From the NCBI GenBank assembly GCA_021785515.1, contig JAJYEX010000003.1, forward strand, positions 248,001-312,000: 64,000 bases of DNA. The letters are read 5' to 3'. The position numbers and the translations under genes were made by a program. Below the pieces are notes generated by a model, which had not been told where the DNA came from, made no database searches, and worked only from the letters and a program-made list of their open reading frames with translations. This DNA is from Pseudomonadota bacterium (GTDB taxonomy: Bacteria; Pseudomonadota; Gammaproteobacteria; Acidiferrobacterales; UBA6901). Numbering within the stretch: position 1 is the stretch's first letter; every line of letters begins with the position of its first letter. This document shows, one piece after another, positions 57,469 to 64,000 of the stretch.

Positions 57469-57627
57469 GGTCAGATCCCGAATGCGCACATCGGGCGGCC
57501 ATGTTACTCCATGGACGGGGTGTCGTCATGCTGCAGACCCCGGAAGTCCTGCCGTCAGGCAGGCAGCTTGCCTGTTCTGCCGCGGTTGAGGATAAAATGG
57601 GAATACTCCATGCCCGGGGCTGATATC

Positions 57628-57855
57628 ATGCCGTATTTCGTATTCCGCATTTCCGCAGACCGGACCGTAACGCCGGTAAACAGCTTTGCCCGGTTCGCCG
57701 AGGCCCGGGATCTCTGCCGCAGTCTCCGGCAAGAGCAGCCAGCCGGCGGTACCGACCAGTTCCGCATGGCGTTTGCCGCCACCGAGCATGACGCCAGACG
57801 CCTGCTCGCGGAGAAACGCCAGATTTCTTCGCCGCTCGAAGAGTGGGAGAGCTGA
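57628..57855 (+). CDS. Small conserved protein of unknown function
   Basis: A 75-residue soluble protein starting MPYFVFRIS, with an Arg/Glu-rich middle (FAEARDLCRSLR) and ending PLEEWES. It resembles a small proteobacterial family of unknown role. It has no signal peptide or metal motif. The start is ATG 57628; an in-frame ATG at 57610 with a better ribosome site would add six residues. Convergent with the next gene. Confidence 0.65.
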   Translation: MPYFVFRISADRTVTPVNSFARFAEARDLCRSLRQEQPAGGTDQFRMAFAATEHDARRLLAEKRQISSPLEEWES

Positions 57856-57876
57856 GGCCCCCGGTTTGTGGCCGGC

Positions 57877-58332
57877 TTAGCGTCCCTCCTGCCGGAAGTA
57901 GCCACGCCACCGGTAGGCGTACCAGGCAAAGGCCCACCAGCAGGCGAGCACCACCCACGTTACGTCTACCATAATCGGCATGATCGTGCGGGGGGTCGCA
58001 GGCAGTAATGCGGCGTAGTCGCCGAGGCCCTGGTAGAAGGCGGCGGCCATGGTTGCCGGGTTCAGCAGGCTCTGGAACTGATCCAGCGTATAGAATGCGG
58101 TTACCGCCAGTACCGCTTTATCGCCCCAGGGTTTCCCCGCCCACAGACCGACACCGACTACGGCGAACATCGCTGTGTAGACTAGGTGGTAGATCACCGC
58201 CACGGCGCCGCTGTGTACGGCCCCGAACAGTGGGACGCCGGAAGTCGGGGACGTTATCTCGGAAAGTGCGGACAGCCAGAAGAACGCACCAGCGCTCCTG
58301 AAGGTGAACCGCACGTTCTTGCTCACGGCCAT
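57877..58332 (-). CDS. Small membrane protein of unknown function
   Basis: A 151-residue protein with four likely membrane helices (about residues 12-30, 42-62, 72-88 and 118-138). I recognise no family motif. The N-terminus is RFTFRS and the end is RWRGYFRQEGR. It stands alone with no operon partner. Function unknown. Confidence 0.65.
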   Translation of the reverse strand: MAVSKNVRFTFRSAGAFFWLSALSEITSPTSGVPLFGAVHSGAVAVIYHLVYTAMFAVVGVGLWAGKPWGDKAVLAVTAFYTLDQFQSLLNPATMAAAFYQGLGDYAALLPATPRTIMPIMVDVTWVVLACWWAFAWYAYRWRGYFRQEGR

Positions 58333-58757
58333 GGTGCTGCGTACGGGGCTGGTGGTGGAAACGCTACCTTAGCCTATCGCCCGGACCGCAGCCAACGGCG
58401 GGCGGTGCGGGCGCCGCGGTGGATTGTTCCGGAAAAAGCCTTGGTTCCGGCCGAATTCCGCCATTCCCTGTAGGGCGGCATGTCGAGTGATTTCTTCAGA
58501 ACCAGCGCTAACCGACTGAAGCAGCGATATTGATTGATGGGTGCCCCGCTTGCGATTGTTATTTCCCGGGCTTTAGGATTAAATTTCTGCTTAAAATCGT
58601 GGCAGTTTAGCCGTTTAGATAAAGACCAACGACAGACCGGCGGGCATGAAGGCTTGCCAGCAGCCGGCAAAATAAGCTGTCCTCATGTGCGACGGGGGCA
58701 CATGAGCCGTCCATGTTATGGATTTGCTGCATGGATGCGAACTAGGGGTGGGCACCT
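58333..58757. other. Intergenic region upstream of the diguanylate cyclase
   Basis: A 425-base divergent region, partly AT-rich (58545-58625). It contains TAAAATCG, then ten bases, then GCCGTTTA (58592-58617), a loose match to a FliA (sigma-28) promoter, and a 9-bp hairpin at 58682-58706. No gene seen. Confidence 0.45.
58682..58706. repeat. 9-bp perfect inverted repeat upstream of the GGDEF gene
   Basis: CTCATGTGC and GCACATGAG enclose a seven-base loop, 51 bases before the TTG start. It could be an operator or a leader hairpin. I do not see a full c-di-GMP riboswitch consensus around it. Confidence 0.5.
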
Positions 58758-60272
58758 TTGCAGGTCAACTCGGCATCATCAGTCGAATCGAAGCTGTTTC
58801 GGCGCGTCGTAGGATTGCTTGAAGGTCTGAAGCAGTCGTCGACCGGCATCGTCATATACGACCAGATTGTCCGCCTGCTTCAGGATTGCGAGCTGGAGCA
58901 GGCCGAGGTCGAACAGACCTACGTCTCACTGCTGTATTTCCTGCTCGAAGCCTACGCCAAGAATCCGACGAGCGATCACGTGTTGCAGGTGACCGCGAAA
59001 CTCATCCAGTTGCGGCCGGCGTTGTCGATGGCCACATCGGCGGATCTGCGCGGCCAGTTCGTCGGCACGGACGAGACGCGCGCGCCGGTTCCTGGCGATG
59101 ATCTGGATGCCTTCGAGAGCGCGATCCGCGGGCTCATGGGCAGCCTCGAGCGTGCGCCTGCCGCCGAGCCGCCACCTGCCGCCGCGCCGCCATCTCCACC
59201 TGAAACGGTCGTAAACGAGCCGGCCGCCGCACGGCCGCCGGCTACCCCGCAGGAAGAAAAGGAACCGCCTGCAAGCGACCGGACGCCGCCCTCGGATCGC
59301 CGCACATCCGAGCGACGGACGCGTTCGAGCGAGAAGATCATGCAGCAGATTCTCGAGCAGGAAGAGACCAGCACGCCCCAGGTCGAGCGGCGCGTGAACT
59401 CGGCCTACCGGCTGCATCTTGATCGCAAGCGTGATGAAATCGATCGCCTGCAGGAAACCCTCGCAAAAAAGGTTGCTGAGGCTATCGCCCAGAACCGGGA
59501 GTTCGGGGCGCTGCTCGAAATCGAGCGCGGAGCCCTGCAGCAGGCTGACAGTCTCCAGGAGATCGAGGGCCTGCGTCAGATCCTGATCGGCGGTATAGAC
59601 GAACTCATCAAGGGCCAACGCTCGCTCGCCGCCAAGCTGCGTGGGTCAAACGATTACCTGCAGCTGGTGAAGTCCGACAGTGAGCGGCTGCATGACGAAT
59701 TGAACAAGGTCCGGCTGCTCAGCCTGACCGACGAGTTTACCAGCCTTCCGAACCGGCGTGCCTTCATGCGCCGTCTGGAAGACGAAATCGGGCGTGCAGA
59801 TCGTTACGGGACCCCGCTCGCGCTGGCAATCCTGGATCTGGACGAGTTCAAGACAATCAACGACACCTATGGTCATGCAACCGGCGATCAGGTGCTGCGT
59901 TGCTATGCTGCGGACGTGCTGTCGATATTCCGGCATCACGACATGGTGGCGCGCTATGGGGGCGAGGAATTCTCGGTGCTGCTTCCGAATACCGGCCAGG
60001 AAGGAGCCGTGTGCGCGCTGCGCAAGGTGCAGCACCGGGTGGCAAGAAGCTCCTGCGACAGCGCTGGACAGACCGTGCCCCTGCCGACTTTTTCTGCAGG
60101 CCTCACGCTGTATGTGCCCGGGGAGCTACCGCATGCATTGATCGAGCGGGCGGATCAGGCGCTCTACCAGGCCAAACGTCTCGGCCGCAACCGCACGGAG
60201 ATCGGCATGCCGGGAAGCGGCCCGAAACAGCAATCCGAAAAGCGCAACGGCAACGGCGAGACGTCGTCGTAA
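58758..60272 (+). CDS. Cytosolic GGDEF diguanylate cyclase
   Basis: A 504-residue protein with no membrane helix. An N-terminal helical domain (about 10-90), a Pro/Ala-rich linker (about 135-175), a charged coiled coil (about 200-315) and a C-terminal GGDEF domain. The active site is intact (RYGGEEF, about 394) and the inhibitory RHHD lies five residues before it. It should make c-di-GMP and be product-inhibited. The TTG at 58758 is the best start; the ribosome site is weak. Confidence 0.87.
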   Translation: MQVNSASSVESKLFRRVVGLLEGLKQSSTGIVIYDQIVRLLQDCELEQAEVEQTYVSLLYFLLEAYAKNPTSDHVLQVTAKLIQLRPALSMATSADLRGQFVGTDETRAPVPGDDLDAFESAIRGLMGSLERAPAAEPPPAAAPPSPPETVVNEPAAARPPATPQEEKEPPASDRTPPSDRRTSERRTRSSEKIMQQILEQEETSTPQVERRVNSAYRLHLDRKRDEIDRLQETLAKKVAEAIAQNREFGALLEIERGALQQADSLQEIEGLRQILIGGIDELIKGQRSLAAKLRGSNDYLQLVKSDSERLHDELNKVRLLSLTDEFTSLPNRRAFMRRLEDEIGRADRYGTPLALAILDLDEFKTINDTYGHATGDQVLRCYAADVLSIFRHHDMVARYGGEEFSVLLPNTGQEGAVCALRKVQHRVARSSCDSAGQTVPLPTFSAGLTLYVPGELPHALIERADQALYQAKRLGRNRTEIGMPGSGPKQQSEKRNGNGETSS

Positions 60273-60573
60273 GCAACGGCCCCGGGGCGGCAGATCCCTC
60301 AGCGGTATCGTTGCCACCGCGGTGTATGCACTGCCGCCGTGCAGGGCTTGGCGAAGGTTGCCGCACCGCAGCGATGAACGGTGCCGGTCCATCCCATATA
60401 TAATAGTATCAGTTAGCGCGTGCTTGGCGTCGGGCCAGGTCGTTCGCCATGGCGCTGTCCGGGTGGCGGCAAAACCTGGCCGGCGGTGGCCACGGCGGGC
60501 GTGCCCGGAGGGATGCCGTGGTGTCCGGTCACGGACCGCCTGCGGGCCGGAACCATCCGGAGAACCAGATTTG
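60273..60573. other. Intergenic region upstream of the beta-CASP gene
   Basis: A 301-base region with a strong -10-like TATAAT at 60399-60404 but no clear -35 partner. No gene seen; the long open frame from 60322 lacks family sequence before 60574. Confidence 0.5.
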
Positions 60574-61977
60574 ATGAAGATTACCTTTCTCGGTGCTGCC
60601 CGCGAAGTGACGGGGTCCTGTTATCTCGTCGAGACGTCGCAGGTCCGTTTCCTGGTGGATTGCGGCATGCATCAGGGCGGCGGGATGGCGGAAGCGCGCA
60701 ATCGCAGCCCGTTCGCGTTCGATCCGTCGGCGCTCGATTTTGTCCTGCTCACGCACGCTCACATCGATCACAGCGGACTGCTGCCCAGGCTGAGTCTGGA
60801 GGGTTACGCCGGACCGGTCTACACGACCGATGCCACGATAGAGCTGCTGCATATCATGCTGCCGGACAGTGGTCATCTGCAGGAGATGGAGGCCGAGCGT
60901 GCGGCCTACCACCGCCAGCATCATGGTCACAACCACGATCACGCCGAGACCACGCCGGTCTATACGGCGGCGCAGGCGCTTGCCTGTCTCGCTCAAATGC
61001 GGGCCACGGAGTACGACAAGACGGTCAATCCCCACCCGACCGTGCGCTGCGTGTTTCGCGATGCCGGCCACATACTGGGTTCGGCGATCATAGAGGTCTG
61101 GCTGAGCGATGGCGCGGAGCAGCGCAAGCTGGTCTTCTCCGGCGACCTGGGGCAGCCTGGCCGGCCGATACTGCGCGACCCGACGGTCATCGAGGAGGCC
61201 GACGTGCTGCTGGTGGAGTCAACTTACGGCAACCGGGCGCACCGCAACCTGGCTGCGACCCTGGACGAGTTGGTCGGCGCGGTGAATAACACGCTCGACG
61301 AGAAGCACGGCAACGTCATCGTGCCGGCATTCGCAGTCGGACGGACACAGGAGCTGATCTACCATTTCACCCGGCTGAGCCGCGAGAGGCGCCTGCACGA
61401 TCTCCATATCTATGTCGATTCGCCTATGGCTACGTCCGTGACGCAGATCACAATGCATCATATGGAGCTTTTCGATCGCGAGGCCAAGGAGGTTTTCGGA
61501 CAGCCCCGAGGCGGGACTGCGCCGACGCTTCATTTTACCGAAAGTGTGAAGGAATCGATTGCCCTCAACGACATCAAGTCCGGAGCGATAATCGTCTCGG
61601 CGAGCGGGATGTGCGATGGCGGCCGTATCCGTCATCACCTGCGTTACAACCTGGATTCACCGCGCAATACCATCCTGTTTACCGGGTTTCAGGCAAAAGG
61701 CACGCTCGGGCGGCATCTTGTGGATGGAGCGAAAAGCGTGCATCTTTTCGGGGAAGAGATTGCCGTGCGCGCGGAGATATTCACGCTGGGCGGATTCTCG
61801 GCGCACGCCGACCAGCCGGCGCTGCTACGGTGGTTGCACGGTTTCAGGCGCCCGCCGCTGCAGACCTTTGTGGTGCATGGCGAGGAAGACGTTGCTGTGG
61901 GCTTCGCGCAACGGGTTGGCGCCGAGCTCGGATGGCCGGTACATGCGCCTGCCGAGGGCGAGGGAATCGAGATTTGA
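60574..61977 (+). CDS. Metallo-beta-lactamase/beta-CASP ribonuclease-like protein
   Basis: A 467-residue cytosolic nuclease of the CPSF/RNase J-related beta-CASP family. The metal site HAHIDHSG (about 66-73) and the RNA-specific motifs, including SASGMCDGGR and GGFSAHAD, are intact. An unusual His-rich loop with seven His lies at about residues 113-124 (HRQHHGHNHDH). The ATG at 60574 follows GGAGAA by nine bases. It is followed by a LOG gene after 14 bases. Confidence 0.9.
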   Translation: MKITFLGAAREVTGSCYLVETSQVRFLVDCGMHQGGGMAEARNRSPFAFDPSALDFVLLTHAHIDHSGLLPRLSLEGYAGPVYTTDATIELLHIMLPDSGHLQEMEAERAAYHRQHHGHNHDHAETTPVYTAAQALACLAQMRATEYDKTVNPHPTVRCVFRDAGHILGSAIIEVWLSDGAEQRKLVFSGDLGQPGRPILRDPTVIEEADVLLVESTYGNRAHRNLAATLDELVGAVNNTLDEKHGNVIVPAFAVGRTQELIYHFTRLSRERRLHDLHIYVDSPMATSVTQITMHHMELFDREAKEVFGQPRGGTAPTLHFTESVKESIALNDIKSGAIIVSASGMCDGGRIRHHLRYNLDSPRNTILFTGFQAKGTLGRHLVDGAKSVHLFGEEIAVRAEIFTLGGFSAHADQPALLRWLHGFRRPPLQTFVVHGEEDVAVGFAQRVGAELGWPVHAPAEGEGIEI

Positions 61978-61991
61978 AAGGGAAGGGGCAT

Positions 61992-62861
61992 ATGGCAGAC
62001 GCGGAGCATGAGTACTCGAAGGAAGAGCTCGATGCGTTGGTCGGGGAGCTCACGCGCAGCCCGTCGTATCGGCTGGCATACGAGGATTCGGAATTTCTGG
62101 ACAGCGACGAGGCCAGGCCGGTACGTCTGCAGCTTGAGCTGATGAAACCGGACACGTTTCTGCGCCGACACAACGTGCGTTCCACGGTGGTTGTGTTTGG
62201 AAGTACGCGTATTCCTCCCCCGGCGCAGGCCAATGCCCGGCTCGAGGAGCTGCTCAGGCAGGAGCGCGAGCGGCCGCAGGACGAATCATTGCAGGCGGCG
62301 ATCATCCTCGCCCGCACGCGGGTGCGGCAGTCGCGCTACTACGAAGAGGCGAGAAGATTCGCGAGCGTCATGTCACGCCAGTTTCAGCATGAACACCGGC
62401 GCGACTTTGTCGTTCTGACCGGCGGTGGCCCCGGGATCATGGAGGCCGCCAACCGTGGCGCCCACGATGTCGGTGCCCGGACCGTGGGCCTGAACATCAC
62501 CCTGCCGCAGGAGCAGACTCCCAACCCGTACATTACGCCTGATCTGTGCTTCCGGTTCCACTATTTCGGGTTGCGCAAGATGCATTTCCTGCTGCGGGCG
62601 CGGGCGCTGGTCGCCTTTCCCGGCGGCTACGGTACGATGGATGAGCTGTTTGAGGCGCTTACGCTGATACAGACGCGCAAGATCCAGCGCATCCCCGTGG
62701 TGCTCGTCGGCCGGTCTTTCTGGGAGAGGGCGGTGGACTTTGAGTTTCTGGTCGAGGAGGGCGTGATCGCGGCTGCCGACGCCGGTCTTTTTACCCTGGT
62801 CGATTCCGCGGACGAAGCGGTTGTGCTGCTGCAAGATTACTACCAGGAGGCGTCTTTCTGA
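61992..62861 (+). CDS. LOG family protein (cytokinin riboside 5'-monophosphate phosphoribohydrolase-like)
   Basis: A 289-residue protein of the lysine-decarboxylase-like LOG family. It has the signature PGGYGTMDE (about 207-215), GGGPGIMEAANRGA (about 141) and a charged N-terminal extension of about 60 residues. Members cleave nucleoside monophosphates; bacterial physiological roles are mostly unknown. The start is ATG 61992, seven bases after GGAAGGGG. It overlaps no other gene. Confidence 0.87.
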   Translation: MADAEHEYSKEELDALVGELTRSPSYRLAYEDSEFLDSDEARPVRLQLELMKPDTFLRRHNVRSTVVVFGSTRIPPPAQANARLEELLRQERERPQDESLQAAIILARTRVRQSRYYEEARRFASVMSRQFQHEHRRDFVVLTGGGPGIMEAANRGAHDVGARTVGLNITLPQEQTPNPYITPDLCFRFHYFGLRKMHFLLRARALVAFPGGYGTMDELFEALTLIQTRKIQRIPVVLVGRSFWERAVDFEFLVEEGVIAAADAGLFTLVDSADEAVVLLQDYYQEASF

Positions 62862-63025
62862 GCCGCAGACGGGCATCGGCGCTGCCCGGTCGCTGCCGGT
62901 CTGTCAGTGCGCGGCCGGGTGTTGATTCCTGTCATGGTCCTCTCTATGCTGCCACGTAGCGTGGTACGTGCAGCACCAACAGCACCATAAAGATCAACGG
63001 AAATCCAATGAAAAGGAGAACCGCT

Positions 63026-64000
63026 ATGACCAAGTATCTTCGTCTACGCCGGTGGCTGCTTGCCTGCGCAGCTCTGCCCATGGTTCTGCTAGGAGCTGCG
63101 GCCTCGCAGGCGGCGGTACCGAAGGAAATCCGGATCGGTACCTTGTATGCGGACTCCGGTCCTTTTGCCACCTCATCGCTTTCCCAGCTCGCGGGACTGA
63201 AGTTCTGGGTGAACGAGGTCAACCGCCAAGGTGGCGTCTTCGTGAGGGCCTACGGCAGAAAAATTCCGGTCAGGCTTGTCACCTACAACGACCGCAGCTC
63301 CACGACCACCGCGGCCACGCTCTATAACCAGCTCATCACCGAGGACCGGGTCAACATCCTGGCGGCCGATTTCGGTTCGGTGCTGACCTCGGTGGCGGTA
63401 CCGATTGCCCGGGAACACCAGATGCTGCTGTTTGACCAGACCGGTACCGGCGCGGCATTTTTCACCCGGGACAATCCGTATATCGTTCTGACCTCTCTTC
63501 CGACATCGGCGCGCTGGCCGTACGCCCTGGCGGACTTTCTGAAAGCGCAGGGCAAGATCCGCCGGGTGGCGCTGCTCTATGCGACCAACGACTTCACCGG
63601 CTCCCAGGCGCAGACCCTGCGCGCACGCCTGCAGGGCAGCGGGGTGAAGCTCGTGTTTGATCACGGTGTTCCGACCAGCACCTCGAGTTATGCGCTGCTG
63701 CTGCACAACATTCAGGCCTCGCGTCCCGACGCGGTAATTGAGTTCGGTTTCCCGGACAACGACATTGCGTTTCTGCACGACCTGCAGGCCAGCGGCATCA
63801 AGTTCAAGATGGTCTTCACGATATTTCCTGGCCAGCTGCTGGCGCTGGTGCAGAAAAATGTCGGAGCTCAGACGCTTGCCTATACCTACACCTATCCGAC
63901 TCCTCCGCTGCTGGTATACAACAGGGTCAACTACGGCATGGGTCTCGACCGTTTCAGCCGCGCATTCCATGCGGCGACCGGAACACAGCCCAATTTCCTG
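63026..64000 (+). CDS. Periplasmic substrate-binding protein, branched-chain amino acid/urea type, partial
   Basis: Signal peptide (core LLACAALPMVLLGAAA, cleavage near SQA, about residue 29) followed by a type I periplasmic binding fold of the leucine/amide/urea class (KEIRIGTLYADSG, about 33-45). The 325 codons seen continue past the right edge. The ATG at 63026 has AAAGGAG upstream; an in-frame ATG at 63008 would add six residues. The transporter genes and the ligand lie outside the window. Confidence 0.87.
   Translation, partial: MTKYLRLRRWLLACAALPMVLLGAAASQAAVPKEIRIGTLYADSGPFATSSLSQLAGLKFWVNEVNRQGGVFVRAYGRKIPVRLVTYNDRSSTTTAATLYNQLITEDRVNILAADFGSVLTSVAVPIAREHQMLLFDQTGTGAAFFTRDNPYIVLTSLPTSARWPYALADFLKAQGKIRRVALLYATNDFTGSQAQTLRARLQGSGVKLVFDHGVPTSTSSYALLLHNIQASRPDAVIEFGFPDNDIAFLHDLQASGIKFKMVFTIFPGQLLALVQKNVGAQTLAYTYTYPTPPLLVYNRVNYGMGLDRFSRAFHAATGTQPNFL

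Noticed and set aside
58333-58757. c-di-GMP riboswitch upstream of the GGDEF gene
   Set aside because: A hairpin is present but the conserved GEMM core sequences could not be found around it.

Overview
The window is a GC-rich bacterial chromosome segment with about 58 protein genes. No rRNA, tRNA, insertion sequence, phage gene or CRISPR array was seen. The gene set points to Gammaproteobacteria: hda beside a PerM/AI-2E transporter and divergent from purM, wrbA with a DUF2069 partner, cbpA-cbpM, gluQ, monofunctional relA, and xseB-ispA-dxs-folE2. A quinone-linked Isp-type hydrogenase, c-type cytochromes and a V/A-type ATPase suggest a chemolithotrophic or facultatively anaerobic lifestyle, for example a Chromatiales- or Acidiferrobacterales-like organism. 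I cannot identify the species.

Region 1-23 kb is mostly housekeeping. It holds purM (cut by the left edge), a CDP-alcohol phosphatidyltransferase, a PerM-like transporter, hda, wrbA, a LysM lipoprotein with a CIRCE-like promoter and a strong terminator, a PilZ-like protein, acetate uptake and activation (satP, acs), pirin, aspA-gluQ, acylphosphatase, a lytic transglycosylase, cbpA-cbpM, two tandem cytochromes c, relA, a GGDEF-EAL protein, a ROK sugar kinase and a glutamine amidotransferase.

Region 23-49 kb is the striking part. On the minus strand lie hypC, hypA, hypB, a DMT transporter, hypF and hypE; hypD is absent. Divergent from hypC runs a one-direction block of about 19 kb: maturation protease, HupH-domain protein, small subunit, isp1, isp2 and large subunit of a group 1e (Isp-type) [NiFe]-hydrogenase; then a full V/A-type ATPase (stalk G/H, C, I, K, F, E, A, B, D); then a cytosolic group 3b NADP-linked [NiFe]-hydrogenase with its own protease. 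Most start codons overlap the preceding stop. A perfect FNR-type palindrome lies in the hypC/protease divergent promoter, exactly 41.5 bases from a predicted start site on the hydrogenase side. This suggests an oxygen-controlled energy module: the membrane hydrogenase exchanges electrons with the quinone pool, the ATPase interconverts proton gradient and ATP, and the soluble hydrogenase balances NAD(P)H.

Region 49-64 kb holds two DUF3857/transglutaminase-like exported proteins (one with Ser in place of the catalytic Cys), folE2-dxs-ispA-xseB, two small genes of unknown function, a GGDEF diguanylate cyclase, a beta-CASP nuclease, a LOG-family protein, and the start of a periplasmic substrate-binding protein cut by the right edge.
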